Positions 1 to 7,149 of a DNA stretch of 14,786 bases are shown here, one piece after another. Position 1 is the stretch's first letter. Each line of letters starts with the position of its first letter. This stretch comes from Anaerolineae bacterium (GTDB taxonomy: Bacteria; Chloroflexota; Anaerolineae; JAFGEY01). Below the pieces are notes generated by a model. That model saw only the letters and a list, made by a program, of their open reading frames with translations. It did no database searches and was not told where the DNA came from. The position numbers and the translations under genes were made by a program. Location: contig JAFGJF010000017.1 in assembly GCA_016929205.1 (NCBI GenBank), forward strand, positions 1-14,786, given 5' to 3'.

Positions 1-347
1 ATTTCTTCTTTTTTCACGTCAAAAAGACGGACAGTTATGGCGAAGACGGCAATTTCGACGGCCGGGTGCACATCATCGAAGAGACCGACGAACTGCTGCC
101 TGATATCCTGGCCCTCAAGCCGGACGTCATTCTCGTCACCGGCGATCACTCGACCCCGGCCAAGCTCAAGAGCCACAGCTGGCACGAACTGCCGGTGCTG
201 TTGTGGGCCGACGACATCCGCCCCGACGGCGTGACCGAGTTTGGCGAGCGGGCCTGCATGCACGGCGGCCTGGGCCATCGCTACCACGTCGAACTGCTGC
301 CGCTGGCCATGGGCTATGCCGGACGCCTGGCCAAGTTTGGTGCGTAG
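1..347 (+). CDS. apgM: 2,3-bisphosphoglycerate-independent phosphoglycerate mutase, archaeal (ApgM) type, C-terminal part
   Basis: Partial gene: the reading frame (codons from base 3) is open to the left edge, and 114 C-terminal residues are visible before a TAG stop. ApgM interconverts 3- and 2-phosphoglycerate in glycolysis and gluconeogenesis in the cytoplasm; it belongs to the alkaline phosphatase superfamily and uses two metal ions. The visible part holds a segment beginning HVKKTDSYGEDG, then VILVTGDHSTP, which carries the conserved Asp-His metal ligands, then PVLLWADDIRPDGV and the usual C-terminal ending LAKFGA. These blocks occur in this order in ApgM proteins. One oddity is that the DxxxH metal-binding pattern expected in the first block reads D-S-Y-G-E here, with Glu where His is common; this may be a normal subfamily variant. 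The N-terminal half, including the nucleophile region, lies outside the window. The family call is firm, and no other AP-superfamily member fits this ending as well. Confidence 0.9.
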   Translation, partial: FFFFHVKKTDSYGEDGNFDGRVHIIEETDELLPDILALKPDVILVTGDHSTPAKLKSHSWHELPVLLWADDIRPDGVTEFGERACMHGGLGHRYHVELLPLAMGYAGRLAKFGA

Positions 348-376
348 AAGAAAAAAACCGCAAGGCAAAGTGAATG

Positions 377-412
377 AGTTTCTCTGCTCTCGCTGCTGAG
401 AGCAGAGAAACT
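377..412 (+). terminator. Perfect 15-bp inverted repeat downstream of apgM, possible terminator
   Basis: A 15-bp perfect stem (left arm 377-391, right arm 398-412) closes a 6-base loop GCTGCT. It begins 30 bp after the apgM stop and lies between two convergent transcription units. Stem strength and place argue for a transcription terminator or mRNA 3' end. However, no uridine run follows on either strand: a run of nine T at 474-482 is too far away to belong to it. It may therefore act as an RNA-stabilising or factor-assisted 3' end rather than a classical intrinsic terminator. The remaining sequence between apgM and the next gene (up to 502) shows nothing else that I can name. Confidence 0.55.
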
Positions 413-502
413 TGGTTCAATGCAAGCGGGTTGTGATGAATACGACTTACGACACCCAATCGAGTTTGCGCGCTTTTTTTTTCACCCCTTTGACAGCAAA
501 CC

Positions 503-1168
503 CTACCTTTTCCTAGAGCGCTGTTGTAATCTCCTACAACTCAGGTAGTGGTGCCACAGCAGCCGGGCGGCAGCCGCGCGCCACGGTCGCCATGCTGTGC
601 CAATCTCCTCCATCTCGCCTGGCGTCGGGCGCGCAGCCAGCTGCTTAACATCCTGTGCTGCCGAGGCCAGGGCGATATCACCGGCCGGCCACACGTCCGG
701 CCGGCGGAGAGCCATCAGCAAGTAGATATCTGCGCTCCACGGGCCGATGCCCTTGAGCGCGCACAGTTCGGCACGTACGGCTTGATCGGCTCTTGTCTCC
801 AGTGCCACGAGATCAAGCTGCCCGCTGACGATAGCCTGCGCCAGGGAACGACCATAGCCCGCCTTTTGCCGGCTAAAGCCAACGGCCCTGAGCGTCGTAT
901 CGTCCAATACAAGAAATCCCTCCGGCGTGAGCGGCGAGACGACGTCGCACAAACGCTCAAAGGCCGCGCGCGCCGATGCCCGCGAAACCTGCTGTTCGAG
1001 AATAATGTGCACCAGTGTCGGAAATCCCGGCTCGCGTGCCCACATCGGCGGCAGTCCCCAGCGGTCCACGATCTGGGCCAAATCCGGATCGCGTTCGCAC
1101 AACACATCCACGGCATCGAACAGGTCCCCTTCTGTCAGGCACACGGGTGAGATTCCGCTGTCTGTCAT
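503..1168 (-). CDS. DNA-3-methyladenine glycosylase II (AlkA-type, HhH-GPD family)
   Basis: A 221-residue base-excision repair enzyme that removes alkylated bases such as 3-methyladenine from DNA. The HhH-GPD fold is visible: FPTLVHIILEQQVS at about residues 49-62, the helix-hairpin-helix LKGIGPWSADIYL at about 138-150, and the catalytic Asp at D164 in PAGDIAL. No C-terminal iron-sulphur cysteine cluster follows, which separates it from MutY/endonuclease III and supports AlkA. It is shorter than E. coli AlkA (about 280 residues) and lacks the N-terminal domain, as is common for the short bacterial form. I chose the ATG at 1168. A longer frame reaches 1291, but it lies wholly within the upstream methyltransferase gene and has no family similarity. 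The gene begins 5 bp after the methyltransferase stop, so the two are probably cotranscribed and translationally coupled. Family confidence is high; the exact substrate range is inferred. Confidence 0.88.
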   Translation of the reverse strand: MTDSGISPVCLTEGDLFDAVDVLCERDPDLAQIVDRWGLPPMWAREPGFPTLVHIILEQQVSRASARAAFERLCDVVSPLTPEGFLVLDDTTLRAVGFSRQKAGYGRSLAQAIVSGQLDLVALETRADQAVRAELCALKGIGPWSADIYLLMALRRPDVWPAGDIALASAAQDVKQLAARPTPGEMEEIGTAWRPWRAAAARLLWHHYLSCRRLQQRSRKR

Positions 1169-1173
1169 TACGC

Positions 1174-1953
1174 TTATACCCTGGACATAACAAAGTGAAA
1201 AAAACGCGCCACAAGATAATATGGATATCGACCGGCTAACGCGTGTTCCAATCGTTCCAGATTGGCAAAATATGCGGGATCGGTCTTGCACTCGTTGGGC
1301 AAATAATCGGTGACGCAGCGGATTCCATAGCGGCCAGCCAGCGTATACCCGAGCGACTCGAGCATGTGCAACATTTCCTTGGCGTGGTAGCGCGGTGTGG
1401 GCACACCAAACCAGGGATGGACCATCTCGGCAGCATCGAGCGCCTCGAACGCGGCGACGAGATCATCCTGCTGAAAGGCAATACGAAGCGCTTCCGAGTA
1501 ACGATTTGCTTCGATCAACGACAACAAGCCGTCGGGACGCAGCAGGGCAAAAATGTCGCGCAGTGCAGCGTGAGCATCGGCCACAAAGTGGATCATGTTA
1601 TGGCACAACACGAGGTCAAACTGCTCTTCTGAAAAAAGGTCGCCCAGCGACGCAATATCAGCCTCGCAAAAAGAGACCCGACTGGCAAGCCCTAGGCTTT
1701 CTGCATTGGCACGTGCATCGGCCAGCATCGCCGCGGAAAAATCAAGCAGGGTAACAGAATGTCCCTGCTGCACATAATACAACGTGTCGTACCCATTCCC
1801 CCCGCCAACGTCGAGAATCTCGATTGGACGACCGTCCAGATGATGGCCCAAATTGGCATGGGATGTGCTATAGTACAACCGATTCCAGGGTTGTGTTTGC
1901 CACTCTTGCCACTTGCCAAACGTCTTGTCGAACGCGCTGGCCGTAAACAACAT
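1174..1953 (-). CDS. Class I SAM-dependent methyltransferase, CmoM/SmtA-like
   Basis: A 259-residue Rossmann-fold methyltransferase. SAM-binding motif I is ILDVGGGNGYDT (residues 46-57), the acidic ribose-binding residue follows at D71 in LLDFS, and a CHNMIHFV post-motif lies near 117-124. The overall order resembles E. coli CmoM (formerly SmtA), including the C-terminal block GIRCVTDYLPNE and a final PYYLVARFFHF. CmoM methylates 5-carboxymethoxyuridine in the tRNA wobble position. Whether this protein does the same is an inference; without CmoA/CmoB nearby it could act on another substrate. I chose the ATG at 1953 because GTGAGG lies 5 bases upstream. A TTG at 1986 would add 11 residues but has no such ribosome site. 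It is the first gene of a two-gene unit with the AlkA-type glycosylase. Confidence 0.78.
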   Translation of the reverse strand: MLFTASAFDKTFGKWQEWQTQPWNRLYYSTSHANLGHHLDGRPIEILDVGGGNGYDTLYYVQQGHSVTLLDFSAAMLADARANAESLGLASRVSFCEADIASLGDLFSEEQFDLVLCHNMIHFVADAHAALRDIFALLRPDGLLSLIEANRYSEALRIAFQQDDLVAAFEALDAAEMVHPWFGVPTPRYHAKEMLHMLESLGYTLAGRYGIRCVTDYLPNECKTDPAYFANLERLEHALAGRYPYYLVARFFHFVMSRV

Positions 1954-2237
1954 AGTTGCCTCACGAACAATATCAATCTTGGACAAACCAACTATTTTTC
2001 TGATCGAAACGTCAAATCTGCAATCACAGGACGGTGATCCGATGCCCCATAATCCCCCAAGACCTTGCTTCGATATGGAAGACTAGTTTTTCCCGACATC
2101 TAGCAAGCGCCCCTACAATTCGTCATCAAAGAAAATGAAAATTCTTTCGCCAACTGCGGAACAAAAACAAGATCGATGGCGTCTTTATGGCGGAACACAG
2201 AAAAACAAAACCCAAACAATTCTTGAGGAGAAATGAA
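1954..2237. other. Intergenic region between divergent methyltransferase and META lipoprotein genes
   Basis: This gap of about 280 bp must hold the start signals of both flanking units. On the plus strand a -10-like TACAAT lies at 2114-2119, but the -35 position at the right spacing is poor, so I do not call it a promoter with confidence. On the minus strand TTTGAC (complement of 2011-2016) could be a -35 box, but no good -10 follows at 16-18 bases. The ribosome site GAGGAG just before 2231 belongs to the lipoprotein gene. I see no RNA gene, repeat or small ORF with a convincing start here. Confidence 0.4.
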
Positions 2238-3035
2238 ATGAAACGCAACACCCTGTTTATCATAGCCACATTATCGCTGATCCTGTCCAGCCTGATCGTG
2301 GGCTGCGCGTCTATCGCCAGGGCGTCCGACCCATCCAACGACGAAAGCCGGTTCGCCGGCATAGACCTGTACGGCACGTCCTGGACACTGTACCAGATCG
2401 GTCAGGACGTCGTTTCCGGCAGCGCGGCGACGCTCATCTTTGCCGACGGCCAGGTTCATGGCAATGCGACGTGCAACGGCTTCTTTGGCCCGTACGAACG
2501 AGACGGCGCACAGTTGTCCTTTGGTCTGATGGCGACGACCATGATGGCTTGCGAAAACCTGGGCCAGGAAACCGACTATCTGGCCGCATTGGCAGCCGTG
2601 ACGACTTTTCGTCTGCAAGATGGGCGACTGATCCTCGCCGATGCGCAGAATGACCTGTTGGTCTTTGAACCGGCTCGGCATGCGACACTCGAAGGGACAA
2701 CCTGGCAGCTCACCGGCCTGAACACCGGAACGACGATGAGCAGCGCGCTGCTCGACACCCAGATGACGGCCACGTTTAGCGACGGCCAGGTGACCGGCTC
2801 GGCGGGCTGCAACCGCTACTTTGGCTCGGCCACCGCTAACGACAGACAACTCACAATCGGGATGCTTGGCAGCACGGAAATGTTCTGCGGACAGCCCGAA
2901 GGGGTGATGGAACAGGAACTGGCTTACTTGCAAGCTCTACAGTCGGCTACCACGTTCGAAATTGAGGGCAACGTCCTCACCATTTTGAACGGTGATGGAG
3001 AGCATATGCTCGAGTTTGCCACGATAGAGAACTGA
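2238..3035 (+). CDS. Lipoprotein with two META domains (HslJ-like)
   Basis: A 265-residue exported protein of unknown exact role; single META domains occur in the E. coli heat-shock protein HslJ and in other envelope proteins. The N-terminus is a type II signal peptide: basic MKRN, a hydrophobic stretch, then lipobox IVGC with the lipidated Cys at C23. Two META domains follow, at about residues 42-145 and 151-262. Each starts with a GTxW block and has a conserved CN motif (ATCNGFFG, AGCNRYFG) and a second Cys 26 residues later (C79/C105 and C191/C217). The equal spacing indicates an internal duplication and suggests a structural cysteine pair in each domain. The start is the ATG at 2238, with AGGAG 7 bases upstream; an ATG at 2233 is out of frame and the upstream in-frame start at 2187 lacks a ribosome site. 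A terminator follows, so it appears monocistronic. Confidence 0.87.
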   Translation: MKRNTLFIIATLSLILSSLIVGCASIARASDPSNDESRFAGIDLYGTSWTLYQIGQDVVSGSAATLIFADGQVHGNATCNGFFGPYERDGAQLSFGLMATTMMACENLGQETDYLAALAAVTTFRLQDGRLILADAQNDLLVFEPARHATLEGTTWQLTGLNTGTTMSSALLDTQMTATFSDGQVTGSAGCNRYFGSATANDRQLTIGMLGSTEMFCGQPEGVMEQELAYLQALQSATTFEIEGNVLTILNGDGEHMLEFATIEN

Positions 3036-3055
3036 TTTTGCAAACCCACTTGATT

Positions 3056-3092
3056 TATCGCCGCAGGCATACGCCTGTGGCGATATTGTTTT
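3056..3092 (+). terminator. Intrinsic terminator of the META lipoprotein gene
   Basis: A 13-bp stem with a single G-U wobble (left arm 3056-3068, right arm 3073-3085) and a tight ATAC loop is followed on the plus strand by the T-rich TTGTTTT. It lies 20 bp after the lipoprotein stop and 17 bp before the end of the convergent GNAT gene. The minus-strand side lacks a T run, so it should work mainly for the plus-strand gene, although the stem could also define the 3' end of the opposite transcript. Confidence 0.8.
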
Positions 3093-3101
3093 CAGGCTGC
3101 T

Positions 3102-3680
3102 TTACCCGATCCGCTTTTGCATATAGTGCGAGCCGTTAAAACCCGCCCTCTTGGTCAGCCCCAGAAAATGCGCCGTACTTTGGATTCGAAATCCCAATTT
3201 CTGATAGAGCCTCAGTGCCCCGGTATTGGTGTCTACCACGTCCAGCGACAAGATCCGATATCCTTGTTCGCGTGCATACCGTTCAACATGGCCGATCAGT
3301 TTCGTGCCGATGCCGCGTCCACGCATATCACTTGCTACGGCCAAAGGTGCGATCTTGAGTTCGTCCACAAAGATGCTATCTTTACTGCCCATCATCAACG
3401 TATAGAAAATAGACCTGAACAAACCAAAATGCTGGCGAAACGTTTTGAAGCGAAAGTGAAAAAACTGGCCGGAACGGGAGATCAGCCCCGCCATACCGGC
3501 CAACCGGTCATCACAGTAAGCATAGAACGCGGCCTGTGGGTCAATCGACTGGAGCATCATCTCGACAGCCACCTCTTTGGGCACCCTGGCTGCCACGATT
3601 TTCTGCTCAAAAGCCTCGTAGACCAGTTCGGCGAGATCGGAGAAACAGCTTTCTTCAAGATGTCCGTTAATAATGCACAA
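3102..3680 (-). CDS. GNAT-family N-acetyltransferase
   Basis: A 192-residue acetyltransferase of the GCN5-related family, which transfers an acetyl group from acetyl-CoA to an amine; the substrate cannot be read from the sequence. The acetyl-CoA pyrophosphate-binding motif is RGRGIG at residues 120-125, followed by the usual helix and strand (YRILSLDVV) and the motif-B region ALRLYQKLGF at about 155-164, with the Tyr often used as general acid. The segment between about 70 and 105, rich in aromatic and basic residues, is longer than in minimal GNATs. The start is TTG at 3680: an in-frame TAG lies two codons upstream, no in-frame ATG is available before the conserved core, and AGGTAGG lies 5 bases upstream. 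It has its own promoter (3767-3795) and converges on the META lipoprotein gene. Confidence 0.82.
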   Translation of the reverse strand: MCIINGHLEESCFSDLAELVYEAFEQKIVAARVPKEVAVEMMLQSIDPQAAFYAYCDDRLAGMAGLISRSGQFFHFRFKTFRQHFGLFRSIFYTLMMGSKDSIFVDELKIAPLAVASDMRGRGIGTKLIGHVERYAREQGYRILSLDVVDTNTGALRLYQKLGFRIQSTAHFLGLTKRAGFNGSHYMQKRIG

Positions 3681-3766
3681 TGTGGCCTACCTGTCATGTT
3701 GCAAAAACGAGCCAAACGATGAAATCAGTAAGGTAGATACACGCTTATGGTCTCACTGCCATTTTC

Positions 3767-3795
3767 ATTATACAACAACAATGATGTACAATCAA
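3767..3795 (-). promoter_or_regulatory. Sigma-70-type promoter of the GNAT gene
   Basis: On the minus strand a perfect -10 TATAAT (3772 to 3767) lies 17 bases after a -35-like TTGATT (3795 to 3790). The predicted transcript would start near 3760 and give a leader of about 80 bases before the TTG start at 3680. Spacing and -10 match are both ideal; the -35 box matches consensus at four of six bases. Confidence 0.65.
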
Positions 3796-3914
3796 TACCA
3801 AAATCGCCAGCCAAGTACGGCCAGCTCACAGCCGTTCTCAACAAAACGTTTAGTACGCAAGAACCGGCATTTTATCATAACTGGCAAACAAACCGCAAGT
3901 GTCAGGGGCCACTC

Positions 3915-3943
3915 TTGACGAAATCGCGAGAATCGAGTAATAT
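3915..3943 (+). promoter_or_regulatory. Sigma-70-type promoter of the phosphodiesterase/glycosyltransferase operon
   Basis: TTGACG (3915-3920), one base from the -35 consensus, is followed after 17 bases by TAATAT (3938-3943); an overlapping TATCAT (3941-3946) would be a better -10 but sits at 20-base spacing. Transcription would begin near 3950 and give a leader of about 100 bases that contains the hairpin at 3981-4011. It is divergent from the GNAT promoter, and about 120 bp of AT-rich DNA separates the two -35 boxes, room for shared regulation. Confidence 0.6.
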
Positions 3944-3980
3944 CATAACTCAGTTTGTTGGTTTCGTCGTTTTCGCCCAC

Positions 3981-4020
3981 AGGGCCTTTTGTCAAGCCGG
4001 CAAAAGGCTCTTTGGTTTTT
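3981..4020 (+). promoter_or_regulatory. Terminator-like hairpin in the 5' leader (possible attenuator)
   Basis: An 11-bp stem with one G-U pair (left arm 3981-3991, right arm 4001-4011) closes a 9-base loop and is followed by TTTGGTTTTT. This has the form of an intrinsic terminator, yet it lies after the promoter and 40 bp before the TTG start of the phosphodiesterase gene, with no gene ending just upstream on this strand. The simplest reading is a leader terminator controlling entry into the operon. I do not see an obvious competing antiterminator stem, leader peptide or known riboswitch class. It could also only protect the operon from upstream read-through. Confidence 0.5.
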
Positions 4021-4050
4021 GCTTCCGCATGGGCGTGCAAGGAGTCCGTA

Positions 4051-5739
4051 TTGGTTTCTCGAAACCCAATTGTGATCATCGGCCTGGATGGCGTCCCGCT
4101 GTCTCTGATCAAGCCGTGGATAGAAGCGGGCGAACTACCCACGATGCAGCGATTCCTGCATCACGGCGTGGTCGGCAATCTGCGTTCGACCATGCCCCCC
4201 ACCTCGGGGCCATCCTGGTCAAGCTTTATGACCGGCAAGCATCCCGGCAAAACCGGCATTTACGACTTTTTGTACCGGGCCAAGGACACGTATCATTTTC
4301 CACCGGTGAATGCCAGCCTGCGCGATGGCCGGGAATTGTGGGAGATCCTGAACGACGCAGGCCTCAAGGTCGGCGTATTTAACGTCCCACTCACCTACCC
4401 GGTCAAGCCAGTCGACGGGTTCATGATCAGCGGCTGGATGACGCCCTATACGGCCACAGACTATGCCCACCCTCCAGAACTTGGCCATGAGCTGCAACGG
4501 GCAATCGGCAACTATCGCATTTATCCGACCACGACCTATAGTCCGGGACGCGCACAGGCATTTTTGCAGGCCAGCCTGGACCTGCTCGAGATGCGCACAC
4601 GCACGGCCCTGTACCTGTTGCAAAGAGAGCAATACGATTTTTTCATGACCGTCATTTTTGACACCGACCGCGTGCTGCACCAACTGTGGCACTTTTTGGA
4701 TCCCAAGCACCCCTGGCACGGCCGGGATGGGGCCAGCGAAGCCTATCAGCAAATGGGTGCCGATATCCTGCTCACCTATTTTCGACACGTCGATCGCAGC
4801 CTGGAAAAACTGTTTGCCGCCGCGGGCGAAAATGCGCTCAAAATCGTCATGTCGGACCACGGCATGGGCAGTGCGCACAATTTTGTCGTACTCAACAACT
4901 GGCTGCTTGAAAACCATTTTCTGTCCTTGAAACACAACCCGCTGACGCTGTTGAAACGTGGTATGTTCGAGGCTGGCATTACCCTGCGCAACGTGCACAA
5001 GTTTGCCAACAAGTTGGGGCTGGCTAAATATGCCGAGTACAAGGGGTTGTATTCGACCGACTGGCTGCTCAAACTGGCCTTCCTTTCTTTCAACGATGTG
5101 GATTGGTCTCATTCGGTGGCCTATTCCTTCGGCCGCCATTACGGGCCGGTTTACATCAATGTCGAGGGGCACGAACCACACGGCATTGTCCAGGCTGGAG
5201 CGGCGTACGAACGCGTGCGCGACCAAATCATTGACGCGGCACTATCCTTCAAGCATCCTCACACAGGCCGCAACATGGTTGGCCGCGTGCTCAAGCGCGA
5301 AGAGGTATACCACGGCCCGCATCTCGAACACGCGCCCGATTTGATCCTGATTCCGGCTGATCCGCGCGACATCTTTTTTGGACTGGCCGACTTTGGCTCC
5401 AATCGCGTGGTCGATACGGTATACCGCTACTCGGGCATGCACCGTGACCATGGTATGCTGATGATGCTCGGGCCACAGATCGATCCCCGCGCGCCGGTTA
5501 ACGACGCATCGATCGTCGACATGACCCCAACCGTACTGCACGTGATGGGGCTACCGATCCCGAGTGACATGGATGGCAAACCGCTCTTGGATTTGTTTGC
5601 TGGCGAGACGCGCGACCGTGCCCCGCGATATGTCGACGTGCAACAAGATGGAAACGGAGATCGGGCCAGACTGCAATACAACAAAGAAGAAGAAAAACAG
5701 ATCGCCGAACGGCTGCGCGGATTAGGATACCTTGGATGA
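4051..5739 (+). CDS. Alkaline phosphatase superfamily phosphodiesterase (nucleotide pyrophosphatase-like)
   Basis: A 562-residue metal-dependent hydrolase of the type I phosphodiesterase/nucleotide pyrophosphatase branch. The expected metal and nucleophile positions are present in order: D13 in IIGLDG, nucleophile S52 in PPTSGPSW (the position is usually Thr), the DxxxH pair D206/H210 in DTDRVLHQLWH, D269-H270 in SDHGMG, and H464 in SGMHRDHG. These proteins split phosphodiester or phosphate bonds; the substrate is unknown. There is no signal peptide or membrane helix, so it probably acts in the cytoplasm or at the inner face of the membrane. The start is TTG at 4051 with AAGGAG 6 bases upstream. 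The frame extends to 3955, but that part overlaps the leader hairpin and has no family similarity. The C-terminus YLG overlaps the next gene in an ATGA junction, so the two proteins are probably made together. The family is certain, the substrate is not. Confidence 0.88.
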   Translation: MVSRNPIVIIGLDGVPLSLIKPWIEAGELPTMQRFLHHGVVGNLRSTMPPTSGPSWSSFMTGKHPGKTGIYDFLYRAKDTYHFPPVNASLRDGRELWEILNDAGLKVGVFNVPLTYPVKPVDGFMISGWMTPYTATDYAHPPELGHELQRAIGNYRIYPTTTYSPGRAQAFLQASLDLLEMRTRTALYLLQREQYDFFMTVIFDTDRVLHQLWHFLDPKHPWHGRDGASEAYQQMGADILLTYFRHVDRSLEKLFAAAGENALKIVMSDHGMGSAHNFVVLNNWLLENHFLSLKHNPLTLLKRGMFEAGITLRNVHKFANKLGLAKYAEYKGLYSTDWLLKLAFLSFNDVDWSHSVAYSFGRHYGPVYINVEGHEPHGIVQAGAAYERVRDQIIDAALSFKHPHTGRNMVGRVLKREEVYHGPHLEHAPDLILIPADPRDIFFGLADFGSNRVVDTVYRYSGMHRDHGMLMMLGPQIDPRAPVNDASIVDMTPTVLHVMGLPIPSDMDGKPLLDLFAGETRDRAPRYVDVQQDGNGDRARLQYNKEEEKQIAERLRGLGYLG

Positions 5740-7133
5740 CGACACAAGACCGAGAGCAAAAACGGAGCAAAAATCGAATCCGCGTCGAGCCGCCACTGCT
5801 GATCGCACTCGTCCTCATCCTGGTCGCCATGATCTTTTTTGACCGCCCGCTGGTCGTGGGCGATGGATTGGCCTATTTGATCTGGTTGGACTCGATGGTC
5901 CTTGACGGCGACCTGGATCTGAGCAACCAGGCAGAGAAATTTGCAGATGTCAACACCTACCACATCTATTTGAACCCCGAGACCGGCCGCTGGGCTTCGG
6001 CATTCCCGCTGGGCATTGCCCTGCTGCTCTTGCCGTTTTACCGCATCGCAGCCTGGCTGGACGTCTTGCCCATCTTTCGGATCAACGACCTCCATTTCTG
6101 GGGCATTCAGGGCATTTCGTTTGTCTACGGACTGACGATCATGATCGGCATCAACCTGTATACGCTGCTGACGGTGACGCTCGGGTACGGCATCGCCCGG
6201 CGATTTACCCGCCCGTGGCCGGCCGCGGTGATCGTGTCGGCCATTTACTTTGGCACGCCGCTTTTCTTTTATACCTCGATCGAACCACTCAACTCACACA
6301 TTGGCGGTGCCATCCCGGCAACGCTCTTTATCTGGCTGTGGCTGCGCGCGCGCGACAGGCAGGCCGCGCAAAGCTGGCATCAAGCACGGCCCTGGCTGTG
6401 GGTCGGGCTGGCCGGAGGGCTGACGGCACTGTGCCGTTGGCAGGTAGCCTTGATCGCCGTGCCAGTCGGGGTCGAGTTGCTGCTGCGCCGCAAGTGGCGT
6501 GAAACTGCCCTGGCTGCGCTCGGCGGGCTGCTGTTGGTGTGGATTGTGCCCTATTCGTGGTGGCAAATGTACGGCAAGTTGATCTTGATTCCGGCGACCG
6601 AAGGGGACAAAAGCGCCATCGTACGCGCGCCGGTCAATGCCTGGCGCGTGCTCTTTTCGCCAATCGCCGGACTGTTTCCGTGGTCTCCAGTCGCAGCCTT
6701 GGCCCTGCTGGGGCTGGTTCCGTTATTCAAGCGCGATTGGCGTTTGGCGAGCAGTGTGGTCGTCATGTTTACGCTACAGGTGTTGGTCAACGGCGCGGTC
6801 AAGAACTGGTGGGCGGGGACCGGCTTTGGTATGCGGCGGATGGCCGAGCTGTATCCCGTTTACGTCCTGTGCCTGGCAGTGCTGTCTGGCGCGGCGGCCA
6901 AAATCCGCTGGCTGCACAGCCTGCTCCTGTCAGTATCGATTGCCCTGGCCCTGTACGGCATCGCCTTGGTCCTGGCACGGATGAACTTTACCTGGACCAA
7001 CCCCTGGGGGCTGGCACGCGACACGCCGTTCAAAGAGCTGCAATACACATTCTCCAAAGAACATTGGCGGTTGATGTGGCCGGTGATCAAAGATCATGTT
7101 GGCCCCTGGGCCTGGAAAAAACCAGGTCCGTAA
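5736..7133 (+). CDS. Polytopic membrane glycosyltransferase-like protein (GT-C/PMT type)
   Basis: A 465-residue integral membrane protein with about 10 hydrophobic segments; the first is at residues 21-36. After it comes a loop with the acidic motif VVGDGLAYLIW (D43) and LDGDLDLSNQ, the arrangement seen in polyprenol-phosphate-sugar-dependent GT-C glycosyltransferases such as PMT/ArnT relatives, where an Asp in the first outer loop is catalytic. The likely role is transfer of a sugar from a lipid carrier to an envelope glycan, lipid or protein; the acceptor is unknown. The start ATG overlaps the phosphodiesterase stop by 4 bp, a strong sign of translational coupling and joint function, for example addition and trimming of phosphorylated envelope glycans (inference). 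The C-terminus is short and soluble and ends WAWKKPGP. It might instead be a membrane protein of the same fold without transferase activity. Confidence 0.72.
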   Translation: MTTQDREQKRSKNRIRVEPPLLIALVLILVAMIFFDRPLVVGDGLAYLIWLDSMVLDGDLDLSNQAEKFADVNTYHIYLNPETGRWASAFPLGIALLLLPFYRIAAWLDVLPIFRINDLHFWGIQGISFVYGLTIMIGINLYTLLTVTLGYGIARRFTRPWPAAVIVSAIYFGTPLFFYTSIEPLNSHIGGAIPATLFIWLWLRARDRQAAQSWHQARPWLWVGLAGGLTALCRWQVALIAVPVGVELLLRRKWRETALAALGGLLLVWIVPYSWWQMYGKLILIPATEGDKSAIVRAPVNAWRVLFSPIAGLFPWSPVAALALLGLVPLFKRDWRLASSVVVMFTLQVLVNGAVKNWWAGTGFGMRRMAELYPVYVLCLAVLSGAAAKIRWLHSLLLSVSIALALYGIALVLARMNFTWTNPWGLARDTPFKELQYTFSKEHWRLMWPVIKDHVGPWAWKKPGP

Positions 7134-7149
7134 AACAAAGAGGAACGCC

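Noticed and set aside
474..482. Run of nine T as an intrinsic terminator
   Set aside because: No adequate stem directly precedes it; the GCGCGC before it has no loop, and the strong hairpin at 377-412 is more than 60 bp away.
1169..1291. N-terminal extension of the AlkA-type protein
   Set aside because: It would overlap the end of the methyltransferase gene and has no family similarity; the ATG at 1168 fits the operon spacing.
2114..2119. TACAAT as -10 box of the lipoprotein promoter
   Set aside because: The -35 region at 16-18 bases is poor, so a promoter call is not supported.
2271..2933. Minus-strand open frame opposite the META lipoprotein
   Set aside because: Arg/His/Gly-rich composition typical of a reverse-strand shadow; the plus-strand protein has signal peptide and domain motifs.
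3955..4050. N-terminal extension of the phosphodiesterase
   Set aside because: The extension covers the predicted transcription start and the leader hairpin; the family begins at the IIGLDG strand, and AAGGAG stands before the TTG at 4051.
4219..5226. Long minus-strand open frame (335 codons) opposite the phosphodiesterase
   Set aside because: It lies wholly within a gene with complete catalytic motifs, has no ribosome site and no family resemblance; it is a result of codon bias on the other strand.
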